A DNA stretch of 51,838 nucleotides from CALESS01 sp964405455 (GTDB lineage: Bacteria > Chloroflexota > Anaerolineae > Anaerolineales > Anaerolineaceae). The notes beneath the pieces are model-generated. The model made no database searches and was not told the origin of the DNA. It saw only the letters and a list, made by a program, of their open reading frames with translations. The stretch lies in the NCBI GenBank assembly GCA_964405455.1, contig CAYOOA010000012.1:1-51838 (forward strand), in the 5' to 3' direction. Made by a program: the position numbers and the translations under genes. Below, piece by piece: positions 8,162 through 16,819 of this stretch (within the stretch, counting starts at the first letter, position 1; each line of letters begins with the position of its first letter).

Positions 8162-9064
8162 GTGGCCAATCCCTCCGAGCTTTACCGCGTCATGTTCACC
8201 ATCCGCCGTTTCGAAGAAACGGTGCTGGCGGAGTTTAAGCGCGGCGTGTTTGCCGGTACCACTCATACCTCGCTTGGCCAGGAAGCCAACGCCGCCGGCG
8301 TCATTTCCACCCTTTCCCCCGCGGATGCCATCTTCAGTAACCACCGCTGCCACGGCCACTTCATTGCCTACGGCGGCGATCTGCATGCCCTCTTCGCCGA
8401 ATTAATGGGCCGCGCCGCCGGCGTCTGCGGCGGACGCGGCGGCTCACAGCACCTGCACTGGCGCAACTTTTACGCCAGCGGAATCCAGGGCGGCGGATCG
8501 GCGGCCGCCGTCGGGCGGGCCCTGGCCTTCAAGCGCCGCGGCGGAGACGAAATTGTCACCCTCTTTACCGGTGACGGCACCTTTGGCGAGGGCCTGCTCT
8601 ACGAATCCCTCAACCTGGCCTCCCTCTGGTCCGTGCCCCTGCTGATCGTGGTGGAGGACAACGGTATCGCCCAGACCACCGCCACGGCGCAGGCCCTGGC
8701 CGGTTCCATGTCCGCCCGTTTCACCGCCTTCAGCATCCCCTGCACCAAATTGGACACCAGCGACGTGCTCGAGATTCAAGCCGTCTCCCGACGCCTGGTG
8801 GAAACCGTCCGGCTGCAGCAGTCCCCGCAGGCCCTGATCCTGCACACGGTTCGCTTCGGCCCCCATTCCAAGGGGGATGACACCCGCCCGGAGGAGGAGG
8901 TTGCCCGCCTGCGCGCCGAGCGCGACCCGCTGCCCATCCACGCCGGCCGCCTCGCCCCCGCCGAACAGGTGCAGATTGAAATCGATGTCGAACAACAGGT
9001 GGCAGAGGCCTTTGCCCGCGCCCTGGCCGATCCCTTCCCCTCATTGGAGGAGCAGCCGGCATGA
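8162..9064 (+). CDS. TPP-dependent 2-oxoacid dehydrogenase E1 component, alpha subunit
   Basis: The product has 300 residues. The TPP motif GDGTFGEG with EDNG about 30 residues later (about 140-172) binds the pyrophosphate and Mg. GRGGSQHLHW and the conserved RCHGHFIAYGG region match PDH/acetoin dehydrogenase E1 alpha. With E1 beta it decarboxylates a 2-oxoacid and passes the acyl group to lipoyl-lysine. The GTG start is supported by the adjacent -10 box. It overlaps E1 beta by 4 nt (ATGA). No canonical E2 catalytic domain or E3 is near; the only lipoyl domain is in the fusion two genes downstream. The true oxoacid (pyruvate or a branched or hydroxylated acid) is not known. Confidence 0.93.
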   Translation: MANPSELYRVMFTIRRFEETVLAEFKRGVFAGTTHTSLGQEANAAGVISTLSPADAIFSNHRCHGHFIAYGGDLHALFAELMGRAAGVCGGRGGSQHLHWRNFYASGIQGGGSAAAVGRALAFKRRGGDEIVTLFTGDGTFGEGLLYESLNLASLWSVPLLIVVEDNGIAQTTATAQALAGSMSARFTAFSIPCTKLDTSDVLEIQAVSRRLVETVRLQQSPQALILHTVRFGPHSKGDDTRPEEEVARLRAERDPLPIHAGRLAPAEQVQIEIDVEQQVAEAFARALADPFPSLEEQPA

Positions 9065-10062
9065 CCACCGTCCTCGATTCACTCAATGCCGGGCTGCATG
9101 CCGCCTTTGCCGCGGACGAATCCGTCCTGCTCCTGGGTGAGGATGTCCTCGATCCCTACGGCGGGGCATTCAAGGTCACCCGCGGCCTGTCCAGCGCTTT
9201 CCCCGGCCGGGTGCTCACCACCCCCATTTCCGAGGCGGGCATCACCGGCGCCGGCATCGGCCTGGCCCTGGGCGGATTCCACCCGGTGGTGGAGATCATG
9301 TTCGGCGATTTCCTCACCCTGGCCTTTGACCAACTGGTCAACGCCGCCGCCAAGTTCAACTGGATGTACAACAGCTCGGCGCAGGTTCCGTTGGTCGTCC
9401 GCACCCCCATGGGCGGACGGCGCGGTTACGGCCCCACCCACAGCCAGACCCTCGAGAAGCACCTGCTTGGCGCGCCCGGCCTGACTGTCCTGGCACCCTT
9501 TCACTATTTGGATACCCCCGGCCGCCTGCTGCAGGAGACCATCCTGCACACTACTGCGCCGGTTCTTTTCATTGAAAATAAGCTGCAATACTTGCTGCCC
9601 GTCCTCGACGAAACCGCCCTGGCCGGCCTGGTCGTGGAAACCAGCGGCAGCCCGGCAGTTCCCGCCTACCGTATTTCCCTGCGCGGCGCGCCGCAGCCCC
9701 GCCTGACCCTGGCCGCCTACGGCTATATGGCCGAGATGTGCCGCCAGGCCCTGCTCCGGCTGGCCTACGAAGACGAGATTTTCGTCGAATTGATCGTCCC
9801 CACCCGACTGGCCCCGTTTGACCTCTCCCTTGTGCTGGATTCCGCCCGCCGCACCCGCCGCCTGTTGACGGTGGAGGAGGGCGGCCGCAGCCTGGGCTGG
9901 GGCGCCGAGGTGTTGGCGCAGGCCGCCGAAACCACCCCCGCTTTACTCTCTGCCGGGCGCCTGGCCGCCCGCGATCTGCCCATCCCGGCCTCCTCGGCCC
10001 TTGAATCGGCCGTGCTGCCCGGCGTGGATGACATCATCCGCGCCGTCAAAAAGATGGTATAA
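9061..10062 (+). CDS. TPP-dependent 2-oxoacid dehydrogenase E1 component, beta subunit
   Basis: The product has 333 residues with the transketolase-like pyrimidine-binding domain (TPISEAGITGAGIGLALGG, about 57-75, with the TPP-activating Glu) and the C-terminal transketolase domain (about 200-320). The conserved THSQ (about 127) supplies the active-site His. It forms an alpha2beta2 heterotetramer with the preceding product. The length is normal. It is coupled to the alpha gene by an ATGA overlap and lies 7 nt before the lipoyl/NeuD fusion, so all three are surely one transcript. Confidence 0.93.
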   Translation: MTTVLDSLNAGLHAAFAADESVLLLGEDVLDPYGGAFKVTRGLSSAFPGRVLTTPISEAGITGAGIGLALGGFHPVVEIMFGDFLTLAFDQLVNAAAKFNWMYNSSAQVPLVVRTPMGGRRGYGPTHSQTLEKHLLGAPGLTVLAPFHYLDTPGRLLQETILHTTAPVLFIENKLQYLLPVLDETALAGLVVETSGSPAVPAYRISLRGAPQPRLTLAAYGYMAEMCRQALLRLAYEDEIFVELIVPTRLAPFDLSLVLDSARRTRRLLTVEEGGRSLGWGAEVLAQAAETTPALLSAGRLAARDLPIPASSALESAVLPGVDDIIRAVKKMV

Positions 10063-10069
10063 AAGACGT

Positions 10070-11158
10070 ATGACCGCCCCGTTCCCTGTTCTCATTCCCC
10101 TGGTCAACCCCAACGAAGCCGAGGCACTGCTGGCCGCCCTGCACGTGCGGGAGGGTCAGTTCATCCAGCCCGGCGACTTGATCGCCGAACTGGAGACTAC
10201 CAAGTCCAACGCCGAGTTGTTGGCCGAACAGGCTGGTTTTGTGCGCGGACTGCACGCCGAACCCGGCCAGACTTTGCGCGTCGGGGAGCGCCTGTGCTAC
10301 CTAACTGCCAGCCTGGAGGAGCCCCTGCCCGCGGAGTCGCAGCCCTCTCCACAGCCCGCCGCCTCCGTCACTTTCCCCGCGGACAGCCTGCGCATCAGCG
10401 AACCGGCCCGCCGCCTGGCCGCCGAACTAAACGTGGACCTGGACCAGTTCCCGCCTGGTGCCTTCATCACCTCGGAGATGATCCGCGCCGCCGCCGGGCA
10501 TCAAACCGGTGTCCATCCGCCCAACGCGCTGATCGTTTATGGCGGCGGCGGACATGGCAAGTCGCTGATCGAGCTCATCCGTGCTGCCGAAGAGTACCAG
10601 GTCGTGGGCGTGGTGGATGACGGCCTGTCCCCCGGCAGTGAGATCCTGGGCGTGCCGGTGCTGGGCGGCGCGGAGATCCTGCCCCGCCTGCGCCGCGACG
10701 GCCTGCAACTGGCCGTCAATGCCGTCGGCGGGATCGGCAACCTGGACCCGCGCCTGAAAGTCTTTGAACGCTTGGCCCAGTCCGGTTTCACCATCCCGAC
10801 GGTCGTTCACCCCACCGCCCTGATCGAAGCCAGCGCCGAACTGGCTGCCGGGGTGCAGGTAATGCCCTTTGGCTACGTCGGCAGTTCTTCACGCATCGGA
10901 TTCGGCTGCATCATCAACACCCGCGCCGTGGTTTCCCACGATTGCGAGTTGGGCGAATACGTCAACCTGGCCCCGGGTGCCATCCTGGCTGGCGGCGTGC
11001 AGGTCGGGGCGCGCACCCTGATCGGCATGAACGTCACAGTCAACCTGGAAGTCCGCATCGGCAGCGGCGCCCGCATTGGCAACGGCGCCACGGTCAAAAG
11101 TGACGTACCGGAAAACGGTGTTGTGCGGGCCGGGACCATCTGGCCGCCCCTAACCTGA
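10070..11158 (+). CDS. Lipoyl domain - E3/E1-binding domain - NeuD/PglD sugar acyltransferase fusion
   Basis: The product has 362 residues in three parts. Residues 1-80 form a lipoyl domain with the modifiable Lys45 in LETTKSN. A Pro/Ser/Ala linker follows. Residues 106-141 (LRISEPARRLAAELNVDLDQ...ITSEMI) match the peripheral-subunit-binding domain of E2 proteins. Residues 152-362 are a NeuD/PglD-type acyltransferase: nucleotide-binding GGGGHGKS (158-165), a left-handed beta-helix with hexapeptide turns, and catalytic-type His290 in VVSHDCELGEY. The usual E2 domain with HxxxDG is absent. By inference, E1 would load an acyl group on Lys45 and the NeuD domain would transfer it to an amino sugar, replacing acyl-CoA. 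The start is the ATG 7 nt after E1 beta. Confidence 0.88.
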   Translation: MTAPFPVLIPLVNPNEAEALLAALHVREGQFIQPGDLIAELETTKSNAELLAEQAGFVRGLHAEPGQTLRVGERLCYLTASLEEPLPAESQPSPQPAASVTFPADSLRISEPARRLAAELNVDLDQFPPGAFITSEMIRAAAGHQTGVHPPNALIVYGGGGHGKSLIELIRAAEEYQVVGVVDDGLSPGSEILGVPVLGGAEILPRLRRDGLQLAVNAVGGIGNLDPRLKVFERLAQSGFTIPTVVHPTALIEASAELAAGVQVMPFGYVGSSSRIGFGCIINTRAVVSHDCELGEYVNLAPGAILAGGVQVGARTLIGMNVTVNLEVRIGSGARIGNGATVKSDVPENGVVRAGTIWPPLT

Positions 11159-11201
11159 GAATATCCCCGCCCCGTTCAGGCGGGTTTGAGGAGTTTTCGC
11201 C

Positions 11202-11705
11202 ATGTTTCGTAGAAAAGATGCCAGTCTGCCTTCCAACACCACCCCCACCGAGCGGGTGACTTCCGTCCTGGGTCCCGGGATCAACTGGCGCGGCGCGCTT
11301 TCCGGCAGCGGCGGCGTGCGCATCGAGGGCGCCTTTGAAGGGCGCATCCTGGTGCGCGGCCTGGTGGTGGTCGGCGAGACCGGCCGGGTGACCTGCGAGA
11401 ACCTGCAGGCCAGCACGGTTATCGTCGCCGGCACGGTGCGCGGCAATATCACCGCCGAAAAGTTGGAAATCCGCTCCACCGGCCGGGTCTGGGGGGATGT
11501 GGTGGTGGTCAGTTTCACCACCGAGGAGGGAGCCTTCCTGCGCGGCCAGGTGCAGATGGAGGAAAAGATCGTCCTGCCCACCGAACTGCCCCCGGATGCC
11601 CTCACCGGACAGCCGGCCCTGCCGATTGACCTGTTCGCCGCGGATGCGGATTCATCCGATGCAAATGCGGATGCAGCCCCCCGGCCTGAATCGCCCGCGG
11701 AGTAG
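11202..11705 (+). CDS. Bactofilin (polymer-forming cytoskeletal protein)
   Basis: The product has 167 residues. The centre (about 25-125) is a repetitive beta-helix (GVRIEGAFEGRILVRGLVVV...GTVRGNITAEKLEIRSTGRVWGDV) with the spaced Gly/Ile/Val pattern of the DUF583/bactofilin fold. Bactofilins form nucleotide-free filaments at the membrane that organise cell-wall or polysaccharide machinery. A GAGG ribosome site precedes the ATG. It sits 43 nt after the acyltransferase fusion and 5 nt before the CPBP-like gene, so it may scaffold the envelope polysaccharide steps encoded around it. Confidence 0.9.
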   Translation: MFRRKDASLPSNTTPTERVTSVLGPGINWRGALSGSGGVRIEGAFEGRILVRGLVVVGETGRVTCENLQASTVIVAGTVRGNITAEKLEIRSTGRVWGDVVVVSFTTEEGAFLRGQVQMEEKIVLPTELPPDALTGQPALPIDLFAADADSSDANADAAPRPESPAE

Positions 11706-11710
11706 CCCGC

Positions 11711-12442
11711 ATGTTCCAGACCCTCGTCCCCTATTTCATTGAATGGGCTGCCGTGCTTGGCCTGACCCTGCTGGCCAGCACCTCCAGCCGCTTCAAGCAC
11801 CCGCGCGTGACCTTTAACCGCGCCCGCCGTGAGGGTCTGGGGTCTTTGATCCTGGCCGGTTTTGCCCTGCTGGCCGCCGCCGGTTTTTATTTTCTCCACC
11901 CCGTGGAAGTGAACCTGGCAGACGCCCGCTTGAGCCAACTCCTGCTTGGCCTGATCGTTGCCGCGGTGGCCGCCGTCCCCTTTGCCGCCACGCTGATCGG
12001 CCGCAAGCAGAAGCTCTTCACCGCCGGCTGGCTGCCCGGCATGCTCCGCCCGGGGCTGCTCTTCGGCGTATCCATCGGCATCCTGCTGGTCTTCCTGGCC
12101 GGCAAGTTCATGCACATCCTCGACGGCCTCACCTCGCCGGAAGTGCTTTCGCTGGCTCTCCTGCTGCTGACCGCCGTCCTCGAAGAAAGCATCTTCCGCG
12201 GCTACATCCAGTGCCGCCTGGAAGCCTGGCTGGGTCCGCGTTTCGGCTGGTGGTTGACTTCTGCTCTCTCGCTGCTCTGGCTGCTGCCCGCCCTGTGGGC
12301 CTTCGGCCTGCTGACGCCCCTCAACGTAGCCGTGGCGCTGGTCCGCATGGTCATCGCCGGCTGGGTGATGCAGCAAACCGGCCATGCCCTGGCCCCGGCG
12401 TTCTACCGCGCCTTCGCCGCCTGGTTGTTCTTTATTCAGTAA
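11711..12442 (+). CDS. CPBP-family (CAAX protease-like) membrane protein, degenerate
   Basis: The product has 243 residues and about 7 membrane segments. The first CPBP motif EExxxR is present (LEESIFRGYIQCRLE, about 157-171). The second motif, normally FxxxH, reads ALSLLWLLPALW without His. The third may be GHALAPAFYRAF. One metal ligand is therefore missing and protease activity is doubtful. CPBP proteins cleave prenylated or membrane peptides or act as scaffolds. It follows bactofilin by 5 nt and is probably co-transcribed. Confidence 0.7.
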   Translation: MFQTLVPYFIEWAAVLGLTLLASTSSRFKHPRVTFNRARREGLGSLILAGFALLAAAGFYFLHPVEVNLADARLSQLLLGLIVAAVAAVPFAATLIGRKQKLFTAGWLPGMLRPGLLFGVSIGILLVFLAGKFMHILDGLTSPEVLSLALLLLTAVLEESIFRGYIQCRLEAWLGPRFGWWLTSALSLLWLLPALWAFGLLTPLNVAVALVRMVIAGWVMQQTGHALAPAFYRAFAAWLFFIQ

Positions 12443-12503
12443 GTTCGAAGCGGCTGGAATCATGAATCTTATGCAAGGCTCACACTTCCGGCTGCTTCGC
12501 CCC
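12443..12503. repeat. Inverted-repeat element, copy 1 (GAAGCRGCCGGAA family)
   Basis: GTTCGAAGCGGCTGGAA at the left end pairs with TTCCGGCTGCTTCGCCC at the right end with few mismatches. It begins directly after the CPBP stop codon. A second copy lies directly after the RDD gene at 51702-51765. Confidence 0.55.
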
Positions 12504-12552
12504 TGCCAGATATCTTGATTCGCTTCTTTCCGCGATAAAAACAGGTGAAATC

Positions 12553-13734
12553 TTGAGCAAATCCTACCAAGTTCCCATGTCCTCCCCCGACCTGACCGAT
12601 GCCGAGCGTCAGGCAGTCCAGGCAGTCCTTAACACTCCCTACCTGAGCATGGGCCGTGAGATTGACGGCTTTGAAGCCGCCTTTCGCAACTACACCGGCA
12701 GCCGGCATGCCGTCGGCGTCAATTCCGGCACGGCCGGGCTGCACCTGTGTATCCGTGCGGCCGGCATCGGCTCCGGTGATTACGTCTTGACCACACCCTT
12801 CTCTTTCGTCGCCTCCACCAACGCCGTCCTGTTTGAGCAGGCCGTACCCGTCTTCGTGGATGTGGATCCGCTGACCGGCAATCTCTCCACCGAACAGGTG
12901 GCCCAAGCCTCCGCGGACCTGGCGGCAGGCGGTGCGGCGGCCCAACGCTGGCTGCCCCGCCGCGGTGCTGCCCAGGGCGGCCGCCTGAAAGCCGTCCTTG
13001 CCGTGGATGTCTTTGGCCAGCCGGCGGATTACGATCCTCTGCAGGAAGTTGCCGCCCGCTACGGCCTGACCCTGATCGAAGATTCCTGTGAAGCCCTGGG
13101 CGCCGAGTACAAGGGCCGCAAGGCCGGCACCCTGGGCGATATGGGCGTGTTTGCCTTTTATCCCAACAAGCAAATCACCACCGGTGAAGGCGGCCTGGTT
13201 ATCACCAACGACGACCGGGCAGCCGCCCTGATGCTCGCCCTGCGCAACCAGGGCCGCGCCCCCGGTGATACCTGGCTCTCCCACACCTACCTGGGCTACA
13301 ACTACCGCCTGGATGAGATGAGCGCCGCCCTCGGCCGGGTGCAGATGACCCGCCTGGAGGAATTGCTCCAAAAGCGCGAGCGTGTCGCCGCCTGGTACCT
13401 GGAACGCCTGGCTGAAATCCCCTTCATTGAGGCGCCCCACCTGCATCCCAACACCACCCGCGTTTCGTGGTTCGTCTTCGTCATCCGCCTGCCAAAAGGG
13501 ATGGACCGCGCCGCGGCCGCCCGCAGGTTGGACGACATGGGCATCCCCGTCCGCCCCTATTTCCTGCCCATCCACCTGCAGCCCTACATGGTGGAAAAAT
13601 TCGGCTACCAGCCGGGTGATTTCCCGGTCACCGAGGACCTGGGCGAGCGCGGCCTGGCCGTGCCCTTCTCCGGGCAGATGACTGAAGCCCAGGTGGATCT
13701 CGTCTGCCGCGCCCTGCAGCAGCTCCAGGACTAG
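12553..13734 (+). CDS. DegT/DnrJ/EryC1/StrS sugar aminotransferase
   Basis: The product has 393 residues and is a PLP enzyme that converts a nucleotide-linked keto sugar into an amino sugar using glutamate. GVNSGTAGLHL (55-65) binds phosphate, LIEDSCEALGAEYKG (174-188) holds the ring-binding Asp177, and FYPNKQITTGEGG carries Lys206, which forms the Schiff base. Residues about 121-145 are an Ala/Gly/Arg-rich insertion not usual for the family. The TTG start is chosen because AGGTGA lies 6 nt upstream and MSKSYQVPMSSPDL fits the family's N-terminus. The NeuD-type acyltransferase encoded upstream could act on its product; this is an inference. Confidence 0.92.
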   Translation: MSKSYQVPMSSPDLTDAERQAVQAVLNTPYLSMGREIDGFEAAFRNYTGSRHAVGVNSGTAGLHLCIRAAGIGSGDYVLTTPFSFVASTNAVLFEQAVPVFVDVDPLTGNLSTEQVAQASADLAAGGAAAQRWLPRRGAAQGGRLKAVLAVDVFGQPADYDPLQEVAARYGLTLIEDSCEALGAEYKGRKAGTLGDMGVFAFYPNKQITTGEGGLVITNDDRAAALMLALRNQGRAPGDTWLSHTYLGYNYRLDEMSAALGRVQMTRLEELLQKRERVAAWYLERLAEIPFIEAPHLHPNTTRVSWFVFVIRLPKGMDRAAAARRLDDMGIPVRPYFLPIHLQPYMVEKFGYQPGDFPVTEDLGERGLAVPFSGQMTEAQVDLVCRALQQLQD

Positions 13735-13746
13735 GGTAGAGCCGGG

Positions 13747-14652
13747 ATGGAAACCAGCACTTTTGCCCCACCGCGCCGCCTCGGTGCAATCCTCCTGGCT
13801 GTCATCATCCTGGCCCAGGCGGCCGGCGGCGCATTGTGCCTCTGGCAGGCCGCTGCCCGGGCTGCCGGTTTGGTGTTTGTCCTGTTCATCCTGGCCGCCC
13901 TGCTGTTGCTGGGTACCCTCCCTTTTGTGGTTTACCGTTTTTACGCCCTCCTGCAGGGCCGCTACGAGATGGATCGCGACCGCCTGCGCATCCGCTGGGG
14001 CCTGCGCGGCGAGGATATTCCCCTGCCGGAGATCGAATGGGTCCGCCCGGCCGATGAGCTGGGCTACCCCCTGCCCCTGCCGCTCTTTGCAGCGCCCGGC
14101 GCTTACCTGGGCCTGCGCAGCGTAAGCGGCCTGGGCCAGGTGGAGTTTATTGCCTCCTCCCGCCGGCGGATGCTGCTGGTGGCCACCCCGCAGCGCGTCT
14201 ACGTCATTTCCCCGGCGGACCGCAGCGGGTTTATGCGCTCCTTCCAGCGGGCGGCCGAAATGGGCAGCCTGATGCCGGCCGCTTCGCAATCCATCCAGCC
14301 CACCGCCTTTTTCCGCAAAGTCTGGCAGGATCTGCCCGCCCGGGTCATCCTGGTCGTCGGGTTGATTGCCGCCCTGTGCCTCTTCATCCTGGTCGGCCTG
14401 GTCATTCCCTCGCATGCCGCAGTTCCGCTGGGCTTTGATCCGCACGGCCAGCCGCTGGAAGCCGTGCCCGCCGAGCGATTGCTCCTTCTGCCTGTGCTGG
14501 GTGCGCTGGTGTATGCCGCCAATCTCACCTTTGGCCTGTTCTTCTACCGCCGCCCGGAACAGCGCCCGGCCTCCCTGGTGCTCTGGATCGGCAGCATCCT
14601 GACCTCCTTATTATTGATCATCGCAGTTATCATCCTGGTTTCAGTTGGCTGA
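13747..14652 (+). CDS. Membrane protein with PH-like domain
   Basis: The product has 301 residues. Two membrane segments (about 12-32 and 40-62) are followed by a soluble region reading LQGRYEMDRDRLRIRWGLRGEDIPLPEIEWVRPADE (about 70-105). This pattern is typical of bacterial PH (bPH) domains, and VYVISPADRSGFMRSF is the end of that domain. Two or three more membrane segments close the protein. Function is unknown. It lies 12 nt after DegT, and its stop overlaps the start of the DUF92 gene by 8 nt. Confidence 0.7.
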   Translation: METSTFAPPRRLGAILLAVIILAQAAGGALCLWQAAARAAGLVFVLFILAALLLLGTLPFVVYRFYALLQGRYEMDRDRLRIRWGLRGEDIPLPEIEWVRPADELGYPLPLPLFAAPGAYLGLRSVSGLGQVEFIASSRRRMLLVATPQRVYVISPADRSGFMRSFQRAAEMGSLMPAASQSIQPTAFFRKVWQDLPARVILVVGLIAALCLFILVGLVIPSHAAVPLGFDPHGQPLEAVPAERLLLLPVLGALVYAANLTFGLFFYRRPEQRPASLVLWIGSILTSLLLIIAVIILVSVG

Positions 14653-15463
14653 CGTGCAATTAGCCCTCCCCCCTCTCCCCCAAATCCTGCTCGGCCTGGC
14701 CCTGGCGTTGTTGATCTCCGGCCTGGCGTATGCCTTTCACGCCCTCAGCCGCTCCGGGGCGGCCGCCGCCGCCCTGTTGGGAACGGTGTTTTTCGGCCTG
14801 GGCGGGTTGGCCTGGGCCGCCCTGCTGCTGGCCTTTTTCATCTCCTCCAGCGCGCTTTCGCGCCTGTTTGGCCGCCGCAAAGCCCGCTTTGAGGAGAAAT
14901 TCAGCAAGGGCCATCAGCGGGATGCCGCCCAGGTCTTTGCCAACGGCGGCATCGCCGGGATCTTCGTCCTGCTGCACCTGTTTTTTCCTGCCTCACTCTG
15001 GCCGTGGCTGGGCTGCGCCGGGGCCCTGGCCGCCGCCAATGCCGATACCTGGGCCACCGAATTGGGCGTGCTCGATCCACATCCGCCGCGTCTGCTGACC
15101 ACCTGGCAGCCCGTGGAGCAGGGCACCAGCGGTGCAATCAGCATCGGCGGAACGCTGGCCGCCCTGGCCGGTTCGCTCTTCATTGCCCTGGTGGCTGCCA
15201 TTTTCTCTTCGGCCGGCTGGAGCATCTGGCTAATCGGTGGCATAACCCTGGCCGGCCTGCTCGGCAGCCTGGCGGATTCCCTGCTCGGCGCCACCCTGCA
15301 GGCCATCTACTTCTGCCCGGCCTGCGCCAAGGAGACCGAACGCCACCCGCTGCATACGTGCGGTGTAACCACCCGGCGCATCCGCGGCCTGGCCTGGCTG
15401 AATAATGACTGGGTCAACACCGCCTGCACCCTGGTCGGCGCCCTCTTTGCAATCATAATTTAG
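14645..15463 (+). CDS. DUF92 family membrane protein (VTE6/TMEM19-like)
   Basis: The product has 272 residues and about 6-7 membrane segments. Family landmarks are RKARFEEKFSKGHQRDAAQVFANGG (about 78-102), NADTWATELGVLD (about 133-145), TSGAISIGGTLA and LGSLADSLLGA (about 203-213). Plant VTE6 members phosphorylate phytyl phosphate; bacterial members are thought to be isoprenoid-phosphate kinases, but this is not proven here. CPAC and a later HTC form an extra Cys-rich loop. The TTG start overlaps the preceding stop codon region, indicating coupling. Confidence 0.85.
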   Translation: MADVQLALPPLPQILLGLALALLISGLAYAFHALSRSGAAAAALLGTVFFGLGGLAWAALLLAFFISSSALSRLFGRRKARFEEKFSKGHQRDAAQVFANGGIAGIFVLLHLFFPASLWPWLGCAGALAAANADTWATELGVLDPHPPRLLTTWQPVEQGTSGAISIGGTLAALAGSLFIALVAAIFSSAGWSIWLIGGITLAGLLGSLADSLLGATLQAIYFCPACAKETERHPLHTCGVTTRRIRGLAWLNNDWVNTACTLVGALFAIII

Positions 15464-15524
15464 CAATCCGGGTTATTCGTGTTCCAGAATATTCAAATTT
15501 CCTATCCCTGGTGAAGTAACATCC

Positions 15525-16778
15525 ATGGCCCTCACAACCCAGCAGCAAACCAAAGCCTATCGCATCTACCTCGCCTACAACTTCATCATCGAGACCGCCT
15601 ACTCGCTGGTCTTCACCTTCAGCAGTGTCTACCTCGTCCAGGTGGCCCGGCTGGACCCCCTGCAGTTGGTCCTGGTCGGCACGGCGCTGGAGGCCTCCGT
15701 CTTCCTGTTTGAAATCCCCACCGGCGTGGTGGCAGATACCTACAGCCGGCGCCTCTCCGTCATCATCGGTGTCTTCCTGATGGGCGGTGGATTCGTCCTG
15801 CTCGGCCTGGTGCCCATTTTCATCCCGGTCCTGCTGGCCCAACTGCTCTGGGGCATCGGCTTCACATTCACCAGCGGCGCCCTGCAGGCCTGGATCAGCG
15901 ACGAGATCGGCGAAGAAAACACCCCCTCGGCCTACGTCCGCGGGATGCAACTGGGCAGTCTGGGCTCCTTCACCGGCACCCTGCTCGCTGCCGGGCTGGG
16001 CAACCTGGCTCTGCACATTCCCATCCTGGGCGGCGGAGCGCTATTCTTCCTGCTTGGTTTTGGCCTGGTCCTGCTCATGCCCGAAGACGGTTATCACCCC
16101 ACACCGCCCGCCGAGCGCAGTACCTTCCAGCAAATGTGGGGCACCCTGCGCAACGGAACGCAAATGATCCGCCGCCGCCCGGCCCTGGTTTCCATCCTCC
16201 TCATCGGTTTCGTGTTTGGGGTGTACAGCGAAGGCTACGACCGCCTGTGGGTGGCCCATATGCTGGAGCGCTTCACCTTCCCCGCCCTGGGCGCGCTTTC
16301 CACCGTGACCTGGTTTGCCGTCATCCGCGCCGCCGGGATGCTCCTCAACGCCGGGGCGGCTGAGCTGGTCAATCGCAAGCTGGATCTGGGCAAGACCCGC
16401 CGCCTGGCCTGGATGCTGGCCGTTAACTCGGCAGCCCTGCTGATTTGCCTGGTCGCCTTTGCCCTCGGCCGCTGGTTCGGCCTGGCGGTCGGCCTGACCA
16501 TTGCCATCCGCGTCATTCGTACCGTCAACGACCCGCTCTACACCGCCTGGGTCAACCACCGCCTCGATCCATCCACCCGCGCCACCGTCATTTCCATGAG
16601 CAGCCAGGTGGATGCCCTCGGCCAGATCGCCGGCGGCCCGCTGGTCGGCCTGATCGCCCGCCAGGTCTCCCTGCAGGCCGGTCTGCTCGCCTCCGCCGTC
16701 CTGCTCTCCCCCATCCTGGTCCTCTTCGGCATCCAGTTGAAGGGCAAGGGGGAGGATGTGGCGACAGATCCGGCTTGA
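15525..16778 (+). CDS. Major facilitator superfamily transporter
   Basis: The product has 417 residues and 12 predicted membrane helices. Motif A-like GVVADTYSRR lies between helices 2 and 3 (about 68-77), and a central loop (about 180-215) joins the halves. It resembles tetracycline/multidrug exporter-like MFS proteins, but no substrate can be assigned. The gene lies 62 nt after the DUF92 gene, with no terminator seen between them. Confidence 0.85.
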   Translation: MALTTQQQTKAYRIYLAYNFIIETAYSLVFTFSSVYLVQVARLDPLQLVLVGTALEASVFLFEIPTGVVADTYSRRLSVIIGVFLMGGGFVLLGLVPIFIPVLLAQLLWGIGFTFTSGALQAWISDEIGEENTPSAYVRGMQLGSLGSFTGTLLAAGLGNLALHIPILGGGALFFLLGFGLVLLMPEDGYHPTPPAERSTFQQMWGTLRNGTQMIRRRPALVSILLIGFVFGVYSEGYDRLWVAHMLERFTFPALGALSTVTWFAVIRAAGMLLNAGAAELVNRKLDLGKTRRLAWMLAVNSAALLICLVAFALGRWFGLAVGLTIAIRVIRTVNDPLYTAWVNHRLDPSTRATVISMSSQVDALGQIAGGPLVGLIARQVSLQAGLLASAVLLSPILVLFGIQLKGKGEDVATDPA

Positions 16779-16802
16779 TTTTGTAAATCCGATAATTTCG
16801 AG

Positions 16803-16808
16803 TAAAAT
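16803..16808 (+). promoter_or_regulatory. -10 box of the histidine kinase gene
   Basis: TAAAAT with TTGTAA 16 bp upstream (16781-16786). +1 falls about 4-5 nt before the ATG, so the leader is very short. Confidence 0.5.
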
Positions 16809-16819
16809 AAAGCTCATCT

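Noticed and set aside
12469..14445. 658-codon minus-strand reading frame opposite DegT and the PH-like gene
   Set aside because: It mirrors two recognised plus-strand genes and shows no domain; the length results from high GC third positions.
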